Assembly: GCA_019240405.1 (NCBI GenBank)
Contig: JAFAYL010000021.1
Location: forward strand, 124,001-188,000
DNA: 64,000 nucleotides
Origin: Acidobacteriaceae bacterium
GTDB lineage: Bacteria > Acidobacteriota > Terriglobia > Bryobacterales > Bryobacteraceae
Direction of reading: 5' to 3'
Position 1 is the first letter of the stretch. Each line of letters begins with the position of its first letter. A model generated the notes under the pieces. It saw only the letters and a list, made by a program, of their open reading frames with translations, ran no database searches and was not told the origin of the DNA. The translations under genes and the position numbers were made by a program. Shown here in pieces: positions 18,128 to 27,200 of the stretch.

Positions 18128-18598
18128 CTACTGCGAAGGTTTCTTGCTGAAAACGAGCGTCTCGTCCTTGCTCGTGGGATCGATGTGCTCTAGCGCGACA
18201 GTAAGGGTCTTCGGATCTGAAAGCTTGAACGTCCACTCGTCGCTCGCGTCTTCCTTAGGTCCGTTGGTTTTCAAAACGACCAGCGCCGGACCGTTGTACC
18301 AGACCGATACTTTGGCCTTATTTCCGGCGTCGTCGAACTCGCATTCTGTGCCAATGGTCGCGCAGACGAATTGCGAAGTGACCTCTTTCCCATCCTTGCC
18401 GCGCACGACGCGGATCATCTTAATTTTGTTCGAGACATTCTCGATCGTGAGACTGACGACGCGCCCGTCTTCGACCTGGCTTTTGGCCGTATCCATTTGC
18501 CAGGTGCCGGAAAAATTGGGGCTGGAATCTGCAGAGACAAGGAAGGGGAACATCGCAGGCGCGGCGAGTGCTGCAAGCGCCAAATAAAAACAGCGCAT
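18128..18598 (-). CDS. small secreted lipocalin-like protein
   Basis: 156 residues from ATG 18598, chosen because GGAGG lies 5-6 bases upstream. MRCFYLALAALAAPAMFPFLVSA is a signal peptide. The mature protein starts DSSPNFSGTWQMDTAKSQVEDGR, the FxGTWxxDxxKS opening common in small acidobacterial secreted proteins with an eight-stranded barrel feel, followed by antiparallel strand segments and a C-terminal ETLVFSKKPS. Function unknown, probably periplasmic. It is convergent with the NTF2-like gene. Confidence 0.78.
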   Translation of the reverse strand: MRCFYLALAALAAPAMFPFLVSADSSPNFSGTWQMDTAKSQVEDGRVVSLTIENVSNKIKMIRVVRGKDGKEVTSQFVCATIGTECEFDDAGNKAKVSVWYNGPALVVLKTNGPKEDASDEWTFKLSDPKTLTVALEHIDPTSKDETLVFSKKPSQ

Positions 18599-18972
18599 GG
18601 GAACCTCCAGGCGCAACGCTTTTTGGGGAGCGCGGCGCCAAATTTATCTGTATTTAACGTTATACCTGAAAACCAAATTTCTTGCTGGCTGCGTCTAGCC
18701 CCGGCAAAGATTCAGATCGTCAAGGTCGTTGAAGGACAAGAACCGGTCGGAGGTGATTGTGGAGTACCTGGGGCGCTTGCGGGGCCTGTGCCATGAGGGT
18801 GAATAATAAGGTGTAGGCGCGCAGGCCGTAGCAGGCCTGACTAGCAGGAGACGGCTGTAGTCAAGCGCGGCGTCAAGGCTGTTCCGCTCGGAATGCTTCG
18901 GCATCGCAGCCTCCGGGGCAGTCGGGAACGCGTCAACTACGAGGAACTGACGCGAAAGGCGAGCAAGGAAGC
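18599..18972. other. gene-poor stretch upstream of the DNA methyltransferase
   Basis: A 374-base region with no gene recognised from homology. The plus strand has an open frame from 18846 to the TGA at 18974-18976; from its ATG at 18893 it would encode 27 residues (MLRHRSLRGSRERV, then NYEELTRKASKEA), and its TGA overlaps the GTG of the methyltransferase as GTGA. A second short frame (about 18715-18807) encodes RSLKDKNRSEVIVEYLGRLRG before a TAA. These could be decayed pieces of a mobile-element gene or a coupling leader; I cannot decide. Confidence 0.4.
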
Positions 18973-19728
18973 GTGAAAGCTACCGTATCGAAACCCAGAG
19001 CGCAGCAAGCGTTTCTACTGGAAGAACTGAGCGAGCCCATGCACTCGCAACCTTTCAGGCGGAATGGCAAGGAATACGAGGCTATCAGCAGTGTGTGGGA
19101 AGGAACCGACGGCGAGCTGCTCGAAGCGATGTTCGAGTTTTATGCAACCATTCCACCGGAACCGATCTTAGACGCCACTTACAACGCAGGACGTTTTTGG
19201 AAGGGATCTATGCGAGAAGTCGTCTCGATGGACATCGACCCTCAGTACAAAACTGACATCGTAGGCGACAACCGGAAAATGATCGGCGTCCCATCTCGAC
19301 ATTTCGGTGTAGTGGTCTACGACCCTCCGCACGTAGGTCCGCAAGGAAGGGATAAAAGTAAAAAGCGATTCGACGTTGATTTCGGGGCTACGGTCGAGTG
19401 CGGCAAGGATCACGATTGGAACCTGAGTTATCTATATCCGCCTTTTCTCAAGCAAGCTAAGCGAGTTCTGAAGCCTGACGGTCTATTGCTGGCGAAAATT
19501 ACCGACATGGTGAATAACCATAAATCAAAATGGCCGCACTGCGATTTCATGCGAATGGCTGCGGAAGCTGGATTCACTGTTTGCGATCTCATCGTGAAGA
19601 TTAGAACCGGACCCATGCTCTCTACCAAATGGAAGGAAGCACACCACGCGAGAAAACGGCACTGCTTTTGGATCGTTTGCCGTAACAGCGATGAGTGCGA
19701 GCGAAGGTCATCGCTTCGGAAACAGTAA
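18973..19728 (+). CDS. predicted amino-type (N4/N6) DNA methyltransferase of a restriction-modification pair
   Basis: 251 residues from GTG 18973, with AAGGA 3-4 bases upstream. The SAM site is ILDATYNAGRFW (65-76), a motif I variant with N-A-G in place of FxG. The catalytic motif IV is VVVYDPPHVGP with DPPH at 117-120, in the place of the DPPY/SPPY of amino-methyltransferases. PPFLKQAKRVLKPDGLLLAKITD is the following strand-helix pair. These motifs are unlike cytosine-C5 enzymes (no PCQ, no ENV). It is convergent with and overlaps by 21 bases a GIY-YIG nuclease gene, so I read it as the protecting methyltransferase. Target unknown. Confidence 0.77.
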   Translation: MKATVSKPRAQQAFLLEELSEPMHSQPFRRNGKEYEAISSVWEGTDGELLEAMFEFYATIPPEPILDATYNAGRFWKGSMREVVSMDIDPQYKTDIVGDNRKMIGVPSRHFGVVVYDPPHVGPQGRDKSKKRFDVDFGATVECGKDHDWNLSYLYPPFLKQAKRVLKPDGLLLAKITDMVNNHKSKWPHCDFMRMAAEAGFTVCDLIVKIRTGPMLSTKWKEAHHARKRHCFWIVCRNSDECERRSSLRKQ

Positions 19729-20172
19729 GTTCCACTTGCTCACACGATGCGTTCCTGGTCGTCCTATACCTGGAACCTTGCTTCCGAATCCGCTTTCATT
19801 CCACTCCGGTCTGTAATGAGTCATCAACGCAAATTCCGCTGCGAACACCCACCACTCACTGGTAAACGTCAAATATCGACATTTCATGTCCGCTACCGTG
19901 ATGTTATGACGCTCTCCAATCTTTGCGGCGTGTTCCGCCAGCCGCGCCCGGAGCGTCCGTTTGCTTTTCGTAGTTCCTCTTGAAGCTTTCCCAATATAGA
20001 CAAGCCGGCCTTTGAAGTAGAGCGCGTAAATCCCGCTAGCGTTCGACCCCGTGCGTCCTGTCAGCGGTAATAAGGGACTGCTTTCCAGCTTCTCTACAAC
20101 CTGAGTCCGAATACCGCGATCAAGGTCAAACTCAAAATGATGTGGATCATCGCTAGTGGAATGTTCAGCCAT
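19708..20172 (-). CDS. Eco29kI-like GIY-YIG restriction endonuclease
   Basis: 154 residues from ATG 20172 (a TTG lies one codon earlier). The GIY-YIG core is complete: GIY (47-49), YIG (59-61), a basic helix with several Arg (KSKRTLRARLAEH, 70-81), the metal-binding Glu113 in AAEFALMTHY and Asn125 in RPEWN. The tail SGFGSKVPGIGRPGTHRVSKWNLLFP strongly resembles the GFG-x-PG-x-GR...SxWDxLHP ending of Eco29kI-family type II enzymes, which cut CCGCGG-type sites as homodimers. The neighbouring convergent methyltransferase supports a restriction role. The exact site is not readable. Confidence 0.83.
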   Translation of the reverse strand: MAEHSTSDDPHHFEFDLDRGIRTQVVEKLESSPLLPLTGRTGSNASGIYALYFKGRLVYIGKASRGTTKSKRTLRARLAEHAAKIGERHNITVADMKCRYLTFTSEWWVFAAEFALMTHYRPEWNESGFGSKVPGIGRPGTHRVSKWNLLFPKR

Positions 20173-20383
20173 CAACTACGTGCTAGTTTTCCACACAGAG
20201 CGTCCAGGAATCCGGGTTTAAAGAAAAGGGAAACACAAAAAACATAGGCACGATTTTCCGCGTTCCTAAATCAGCAGTGCTGAAGAAGGAATCGAAACAA
20301 AAGAGAGCGCGAGCGCAAAAGAGAAAACCCAAGAAGCGCGATCGATTGCTTCCGACTAGTCACGTTGATCCGGTGCCGCAACT
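20173..20383. other. gap with a Lys/Arg-rich open frame, no secure gene
   Basis: Between the nuclease start and the RtcB stop, the plus strand has a frame open to a TAG at about 20385-20387 encoding a strongly basic peptide (KKESKQKRARAQKRKPKKRD). Its only plausible start is a GTG inside the frame, without a ribosome-binding site. The base composition is A-rich compared with neighbours. It could be a short basic protein or a remnant. Confidence 0.3.
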
Positions 20384-21823
20384 CTAGCCCTTAATCACGC
20401 CCATAGGCCGGAGCCGCGCGACTTTCTTCGCCAGCCCAGCGTTGTGGACCACTTCGATCACCTCGTCCACGTTCTTATAAGCTTCGGGGAGCTCTTCCAG
20501 AATGCCGTCCTTCGATTCGCTCCGAACCAGGATTCCGTTCTCTTCGAGTTTGCGCTGCTCCTCGCGCGCATTCTTCCCTTTGCGAACAGCAGTGCGGCTC
20601 AGAAGGCGGCCTGCACCATGGCAGACACTTCCAAAGGTCTCTTGTTTAGCGCGCGCTTGACCGGCTAGCACCCAGGACGCCGTTCCCATGCTGCCGGGAA
20701 TGAACACGGGTTGTCCAATTGACCGATAGCTCGCCGGGATCTCTGGATCGCCAGGCGGGAATGCGCGAGTCGCGCCTTTTCGATGGACCAATACTTCGCG
20801 GGTGCGGCCGTCCACGTCGTACGTCTCGCGTTTGGCGATGTTGTGGCACACATCGTAAATGAGTTCCAGCCGCGCGGATTCACCAAAAATGCGCCGGAAG
20901 GCCCCGCGCAAGAAATGCATAATCGCTTGCCGGTTGGCCCACGCGAAGTTTGCTGCGGCGGCCATCGCGCCTAAATAGGATCGGCCTTCGTCAGACCGGA
21001 CCGGCGCGCACGCCAGTTGACGGTCGGGCAATGTGATGTTGTATTTGGGCATGACCTGGTTCATCAGCGCGACGTAATCGGTACACACCTGGTGCCCCAA
21101 GCCTCGCGAGCCCGAATGGATCAGTATGACGACTTGCCCCTCTTCGATCTGCATGGCCGCGGCTCCCGGCACATCATGAACTTGCTCGACATATTGAACT
21201 TCGAGGAAATGATTGCCGCTACCGAGGGTTCCGAGCTGGGGTGTTCCGCGCTCCTTTGCGCGAGCAGAAACTTTGTTGGGCAAGGCGGATTCGAGAGCGC
21301 CGCCGGCTTCGGCAAATTCAGCATCGCGCTCATCTCCGAAACCGTTTTCGACCATCCAGCGCGCGCCCTGCCGCAGAACATCATCGATCTGCGACGCTTT
21401 CACGCCAACACGCCCCTCGGTACCCGTTCCGCAGGGCACGTCCCGAAAAGTCTGGTTGATTAGATCTTTCAGGCGCGGCCGGACTTCAGTCTCGGGCAAC
21501 GTGCTTCGAACCAGCCGCACGCCGCAATTGATATCAAAGCCGACGCCGCCGGGCGAGACGACTCCGTAATCCAGATCCGTAGCTGCGACTCCGCCAATCG
21601 GAAAGCCGTAACCCTGATGAATATCGGGCATCGCGAGGCTTGGTCCGACGATGCCGGGCAGCGTTGCGACGTTCACGGCCTGCGTCAGCGACTGATCCTT
21701 TTGGATCTGTTCCATCAGAGCCGCGCTTGCGTACACAACCACATCCGTGCGCATTCCCAGGCTCCGGTCGCGCGGAATGCGATAGCGAAAGGCGTCAATT
21801 TGCTCGGGCCGGATCTCCGCCAT
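20384..21823 (-). CDS. rtcB: RNA-splicing ligase RtcB
   Basis: 479 residues, full length for the family. RtcB joins RNA 2',3'-cyclic phosphate or 3'-phosphate ends to 5'-OH ends using GTP and Mn2+. Visible: MPDIHQGYGFPIGGVAA, GGVGFDINCGVRL (metal-binding Asp/Cys), LGTLGSGNHFLEVQ (Asn-His), ILIHSGSRGLGHQ, VCHNIAKRE (His) and near the end SVCHGAGRLLSRTAVR, which carries the His that is guanylylated. Its ATG overlaps the archease stop as TGATG, so the two are translationally coupled, with a MATE gene upstream. Confidence 0.97.
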   Translation of the reverse strand: MAEIRPEQIDAFRYRIPRDRSLGMRTDVVVYASAALMEQIQKDQSLTQAVNVATLPGIVGPSLAMPDIHQGYGFPIGGVAATDLDYGVVSPGGVGFDINCGVRLVRSTLPETEVRPRLKDLINQTFRDVPCGTGTEGRVGVKASQIDDVLRQGARWMVENGFGDERDAEFAEAGGALESALPNKVSARAKERGTPQLGTLGSGNHFLEVQYVEQVHDVPGAAAMQIEEGQVVILIHSGSRGLGHQVCTDYVALMNQVMPKYNITLPDRQLACAPVRSDEGRSYLGAMAAAANFAWANRQAIMHFLRGAFRRIFGESARLELIYDVCHNIAKRETYDVDGRTREVLVHRKGATRAFPPGDPEIPASYRSIGQPVFIPGSMGTASWVLAGQARAKQETFGSVCHGAGRLLSRTAVRKGKNAREEQRKLEENGILVRSESKDGILEELPEAYKNVDEVIEVVHNAGLAKKVARLRPMGVIKG

Positions 21824-22236
21824 CAGACATCAACATACACTTCAGCGACCCAGCCGGTTTCATCACGCGCCACTTTGAGCTGGTGATAGGTCACGGCCTT
21901 TACGACAACTCTAGGCGGATGCATTTCCGGATTGCGCGGTTCTCCGCCCGCGATACAGCGGACGTGCGCCGGATCCAATCGTCCGACATCGAATCTGCCC
22001 AGCGCGATTCCTTTGCCATCCACGTAATAAAGGACTTCATTTAAGAAATTCACCAGCAGCGATTCGTAATCGCTGCCGGTCGCTTCGACCGCGATTTCGG
22101 CTGCGACTTGAATGGCGCAAGGATCGAGAATAATCGACACCAAGGCATAAGCGCAATTTGCGAAAAGCCCTTCAAGCGAGCGGCCGCGCGCGCGGAAGCC
22201 GATATCAGCCGGGTGCTCCAGCAGCTCGAATTTCAT
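21823..22236 (-). CDS. archease, RtcB activator
   Basis: 137 residues from ATG 22236 (MKFELLEHPADIGFRARG). Archease speeds GTP-dependent guanylylation of RtcB and allows multiple turnover. Family marks are EHPADIGFRARGRSLEGLFANCAYAL near the start (DxG metal-site Asp), DYESLLVNFLNEVLYYVDG in the middle, and a C-terminal VVKAVTYHQLKVARDETGW with the conserved KAxTYH-L. The frame is open upstream but that part belongs to the MATE gene. Start overlaps the MATE stop (ATGA), stop overlaps the RtcB start. Confidence 0.95.
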   Translation of the reverse strand: MKFELLEHPADIGFRARGRSLEGLFANCAYALVSIILDPCAIQVAAEIAVEATGSDYESLLVNFLNEVLYYVDGKGIALGRFDVGRLDPAHVRCIAGGEPRNPEMHPPRVVVKAVTYHQLKVARDETGWVAEVYVDV

Positions 22237-23588
22237 AGGATCTCGCGAGACGCCTGGTTCCAGAAGTACAAAAGGATGCTGGCGATCACGATCAGAGCCG
22301 CGGTCAGGCCGCACCACAACCCATAAACACCGTATCCGTACCGAAAGCAGAGCACGTAACCGACCGGAATTCCGAAAAACCAATAGCCGCCCAGATTGAT
22401 TAGCATGGGCACGCGTGTGCTACCGAGCCCGCGCAACGCGCCGGTCGCGACGGTTTGCGTTCCATCAAATAACTGAAAGAGAGCCGCGAGAGCGAGCAGA
22501 CTCGTGCCGATGGTCAACACGCCGGGGTCATTGGTATACACGCGCAGGATTTGTTTCGGCATCAAAAGAAACGCGAGAGCCGAGCACGACATGAAGGCGC
22601 ACGCCATGCCCAAAGCGACGTAACCACTCTTTCGCGCAATATGTGGTTCACCGCGTCCGATCGCGTGCCCAACCGCAACGGCTGCGGCAGAGGCGATTCC
22701 CAACGGCACCATAAACGTGACTGCGGCGCAGTTCAATGCGATCTGGTGCGCGGCGAGCGCAACCGGCGTTAACCTTCCTGCGAGCACGGCGGCCGATCCG
22801 AATGCGCCGATCTCGAGCAGAATTTGCAGCGCAGCCGGAAAGCCGAGATGTAACAGACGCAACAGGCGCTCGCGGTCAGGCCGGCGAAAGAGGCTGGCCA
22901 GGCCCGGCTCAACGTTCCGTTCAAACCACCATATGAAAAACGCCAGCAGCGCCGCCATGTAGACTCGCGCAATGCAGGTGGAAAGCGCCGACCCAACCAC
23001 TCCGAGCGCCGGCATGCCCCAATGCCCGTAGATGAGAAGCCAATTGAAGAACCAATTGACGAGATTGGCGCTGACCAACACGAACATTACAGGACGGACG
23101 TGGCCCATGCCCTGGAGATACCGGCGGAATGCGCCGTAAAGCAGCAGCGGCAGAGTTCCCCAGCTCAGGGTTGTGACAAACGGGCCTGCGAGAGCGCTGA
23201 CCTCGCGGTTCACGCCAAACGCATAGAAGAACGGCGGCATGAGTGCGAACAGCCCCATCAACAGCGGCGTGATGAATAGCGCGAGATACACGCCTTGCGA
23301 CAAGGAGCGGTGACAATCATCGCGGTCGCCCGCGCCGCAGGACTGTGAAACGAGTGTGTCAAGGCCCAGCAGCAAGCCCATTCCGAAGATCGCGAAGGTA
23401 TAGAATGCGCTGCTTCCGACGCCTGTCGCGCCAATCGCCGCCGGTCCGAGCGGCCCCACCATTATGGTGTCGACCACTGACATGGACATCCAGCCCAATT
23501 CCGCGAAGATCACCGGAATGGCGAGCGACAGCATGCGGCGCAGTTGTGGCGCGGCTCGTTCGCTCGAGGAACTGGTCAGGGTTCGCAT
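22233..23588 (-). CDS. MATE family efflux transporter
   Basis: 451 residues, 12 predicted helices. The N-terminus RRMLSLAIPVIFAELGWMSMSVVDTIMVGPLGPAAIGATGVGSSAFY is the MATE/NorM first-repeat signature (P in helix 1, VDTIMVG in helix 2), with a related second half (LLHLGFPAALQILLEIGAFGSAAVLAGRL). Family members export cationic drugs or metabolites by Na+ or H+ antiport. It is the first gene of the coupled MATE-archease-RtcB run; why a transporter heads an RNA-repair pair is unclear. Confidence 0.92.
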   Translation of the reverse strand: MRTLTSSSSERAAPQLRRMLSLAIPVIFAELGWMSMSVVDTIMVGPLGPAAIGATGVGSSAFYTFAIFGMGLLLGLDTLVSQSCGAGDRDDCHRSLSQGVYLALFITPLLMGLFALMPPFFYAFGVNREVSALAGPFVTTLSWGTLPLLLYGAFRRYLQGMGHVRPVMFVLVSANLVNWFFNWLLIYGHWGMPALGVVGSALSTCIARVYMAALLAFFIWWFERNVEPGLASLFRRPDRERLLRLLHLGFPAALQILLEIGAFGSAAVLAGRLTPVALAAHQIALNCAAVTFMVPLGIASAAAVAVGHAIGRGEPHIARKSGYVALGMACAFMSCSALAFLLMPKQILRVYTNDPGVLTIGTSLLALAALFQLFDGTQTVATGALRGLGSTRVPMLINLGGYWFFGIPVGYVLCFRYGYGVYGLWCGLTAALIVIASILLYFWNQASREIL

Positions 23589-23654
23589 TCGCAGCAGGCG
23601 TTATCATCGCCTGCATGTGAGTCTCCCGGTAACCAGCAATTCTACAGAAGAGGT

Positions 23655-23909
23655 TCAGCGGCTTATGTTTTGCGATTCGTGGAAAGAGGGTCCCGGAGAG
23701 AGCGCGGAATTTACCACGGTGCCTTGCGGATTGATCCAGTTCCTCTTGTACTGGCCGGTCCTGACCTCGCGCTCTTTGCCGGTTTCAGGGTCGCGCGTAA
23801 GCGTAATGTTGTTGATCACGTCATCGAAATTCTGGAATTGGCGGGATTCGGATGACTCCCACTTCTCCCACCGAGCCTGCGTCTCGCTTTGCTGAGCAGC
23901 CGCGCGGCT
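23655..23909 (-). pseudogene. 3' fragment of an unidentified gene
   Basis: A minus-strand frame encodes AAAQQSETQARWEKWESSES, RQFQNFDDVINNITLTRDPE, TGKEREVRTGQYKRNWINPQ and GTVVNSALSPGPSFHESQN before a TGA at 23655-23657. The pattern (ordered helix, then a small domain with DPETGKEREV..GxYxxxWINPxG) looks like the C-terminal end of larger bacterial proteins of unknown function. In frame, the codon before 23909 is TGA and there is no start codon before a GTG well inside, so the 5' part is missing. Gene remnant upstream of the MATE operon. Confidence 0.55.
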
Positions 23910-24208
23910 TCACGATACTCACCCGTTCCTTAATTTAATCCCAAACGCGCTGATCGGCTGATGCAAAATAGGAATCCGGGCGCCTGTGGCATCCGTTAGA
24001 AGGAATCAGCCCTCTCGTACATCGAGGTTAGTACTCGAAGTACTTCGTGTATTACGCTGGTTGCCACGGCAACACTGGACATTGAAACAAATTTTCGTAT
24101 TATGGCTCTATAAGTGGCAGCCACGCTACAGCGTGGCGCTTGCCGATCAAGCTCGCTTTCCGAAACAAAAGGCGCTTGCCTGACAACATTCCAGTTCGAG
24201 GTGTAAAT
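23910..24208. other. spacer before the large secreted-protein gene
   Basis: About 300 bases with no supported gene. It contains the perfect inverted repeat at 24120-24137 and an AT-rich segment (TTGAAACAAATTTTCGTATTATGG, from ~24083) that could hold promoter elements, though spacing is not canonical. GAGGTG at 24199 serves as ribosome-binding site for the gene at 24209. Confidence 0.4.
24120..24137 (+). repeat. perfect inverted repeat in 5' leader
   Basis: GCCACGC-TACA-GCGTGGC: a 7-bp stem with a 4-base loop, about 70 bases before the ATG of the large secreted protein. It may be a leader-RNA hairpin or an operator. Confidence 0.4.
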
Positions 24209-27200
24209 ATGGGTGCGTTGCAGCCTCTAAGGAGAGCTCTATCCGCTCTTCGTCTAGCAGAATTCAATTATTTTGACGTGGTTAGGAGTTCGGCGGTGGT
24301 TGCCGCGCTCCTGGTTTTGGGATATTCCGCTCGAGCCGCCAATCCCTCTAGCGGCACCCTGACGGATACGACGACGACGCTCACCTACACGGCGGGTCCG
24401 TTCGTGGTGCCAAACGTCACCGATAACGTCAACGGAACTCCCACGTGCAGTGCTACAGTTCCGGCGGAGCAGTGCGACACTTACACACTGACCGTCAACG
24501 TGGCAGCCGCGGATAAAACTACAAAGCAGATCAACGTATCGATCAGCTTTCCCAATGCCACGGGCGAGTTCGACGTATTCGTATTCGATTCGAAGAACAA
24601 CCTCATCGCCAGCGACGCAGCGGGCGGGGAACCCTCAGCCGTGGTGATCCCGGCTGTTTCGGGCACTTACACGGTTGTCGTTGATCCCTGGAACCCTCTG
24701 GGTCAAAGTTTCGTTGGCAACATATCGCTCGAAAACATACCAGCCGCGCCGCCTCCGCCTCCTGGAATCGCGCCTCGCTACATCACGTATCCCGCGCCTC
24801 CGAGCGCTGGGGGTGCGAATGCTTCGGGCGAGCCTTCGATTGGCGTTGACTGGAATCCTAATGTTGCGACGCTAAAGCACGGCACCGTCAATCAGGGCGG
24901 CGTAGCCTTCTTCACTGCGAACCTGCATGAATTTCGAGTGAGTTTCGATGATTGCTCCTCGCCGGCAGCCACTCTGTGGGAGGACGTAACCAGCCCGGTC
25001 GAGACGGTCAACACACTCGATCCGATCGGCAATTGCGATCACTTTGGAACCACGCCGCCGGGCCGAGTCTTTCAGTCCCAGCTTGCGGGCGCCACGAGCC
25101 TCATGGCCTATTCCGATAATGACGGCAATTCCTGGACGCAGTCTCAGGGCTCCGGTCAGCCTGCAGGAGTCGATCACGAGACCGTCGGGATGGGGCCCTA
25201 TAATCCCAACGCAACTCCGCCTCCCCCGCCGCACCCGCTTTATGCAAACGCTGTTTATTACTGTTCGCAAGATGTTGCTACGGCTTTCTGCTCTCGGAGC
25301 GATGACGGGGGCCTCACCTTTGGCCCGGGAGTTACGATCTACAATCTCACGCAATGCGGCGGACTTCACGGACATGTGAAGGTTGCTCCCGACGGGACCG
25401 TCTACGTGCCGAACAGGGGATGCGGCGCTAATCAGGCGGTCGCAGTTTCTACGGATAACGGTTTGACTTGGGCCGTGCGTCCCATCCCGGATAGCACAGC
25501 CGGTAACACCGATCCCTCCCTTGGAATTGCCTCGGACGGAACCATCTATTTCGGTTATCAGGACGGGAGCAGCCACCCCAAAATCGCAGCTTCGAGCGAT
25601 CGTGGAACAACCTGGACCCCTTCGATCGACGTGGGCGCGCAGCTCGGCATTCAGAATTCCGTTTTCCCCGAAGTTGCGGCCGGCGATCCCAACCGTGCTG
25701 CATTCATGTTCCTCGGAACGCCGACTGGGGGTAATTACCAAGCAACGGGTGTTTTCCCGGGAATCTGGCATCTCTACATCGCGAGCACCTATGACAGCGG
25801 AAAGACCTACGTGACTGTCGATGCGACCCCCAACGATCCTGTCCAAATAGGTTCGATCTGCAACGCTGGCACAACCTGTGGCGCCGACCGCAATCTGCTC
25901 GATTTCAACGATCTCACGATTGACTCGCAAGGCCGGGCTGTCGGATCGTTTGCTGATGGCTGCGTAGTCGGCAGTTGTGATGCCACGTCTTCCGATTCCG
26001 CTTCGCGCAGCGCTCTCGGTACAATCGTCCGTCAATCCGGCGGCAAGCGCCTCTTCGCCGCCTTCGATCCGACCGAGCCTGCCGTTCCTGGTGCGCCTCT
26101 CCTTGGTTCAGCTCTCCAGAGCAGCACCGGCGTTCTGCTAAGCTGGCAAGCTCCGGATAATGGTGGCTCTCCCCTCACCGGCTACAAGATTTACCGCGGC
26201 ACGAGCAGCGGCGGCGAAACCTTGCTCACCACCATTGGTGCAGCCAAAACCGCGTACTTGGATACGACGGCCACGTCTGGGAAATATTACTATCGCGTCG
26301 CGGCTCAGAACAAGATCGGAACCGGACCCGAATGCGGCGAGCTTGTAACCGCCCCCGCGCCTCCTCCGCAAACACCTTGTATTGCGCCGGGCGTTACCGT
26401 TATCACGGATCCCACCGGGGATCAAGTGGGCGCGCCCGCGAATGCAGGGCTTGATATCCAATCAGTTTCGATTGGCGAGCCATACACCAGCACCTCTACG
26501 CCGAATGCGCTGTCCTTCACGATGAAGGTACAAAGCCTCACGGTGATGCCCGAGAACGCGCAGTGGACGATCTTCTTTACGGCTCCGAACGGTACCGAAT
26601 ATTTTGTGGATATGAATACGCAGCCTCCGGCTTCCACAACGACGCCCGTGTTCAATTACGGCCACACGACCACTCTTGCAACCGGCAACAAAAATCTTGT
26701 GACGGACGGCACGGCTGACGCGGGAAGTACGTTCTCCTCGGACGGCACGATCCTGATTATCATTGATGACAGCAAGGTGGGCGGCCTGAAACCGGGCGAC
26801 CAGCTTGTGAACGTCAATGCGGAAACGCAGCAGCTCGTCGGTGCAGACGCCGGTCTTCTCGTGACGATCGACAGCACCTCAGCCGGCCGCTACATATTAA
26901 TTGGCAATGTGGCTTGCGCCCCGCAGGCTGTCCTCACGGCAAAGCCGACCACGGGTGCGGCCCCGCTCGCTGTCAGCTTCTCGGGCGCCAACTCAAGCGA
27001 CCCGGATGGCGACACGCTGAAATCCTACACGTTCAACTTCGGGGACGGATCGGCGCCGGTGACACAAGCTACACCGACGATTAACCACACCTACTCGAAA
27101 TCAGGTAAGTATACGGCCACGCTCACCGTTGCGGACGCAAACGGTACGGCGAGCCCAAATCCGGCGAGCGTGGTCATCAATGTCTCTCCGGGAGTGTGCT

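Noticed and set aside
24872-26035. 387-residue frame antisense to the large secreted protein
   Set aside because: The plus strand has coherent domains and a signal peptide; the antisense product shows only composition bias.
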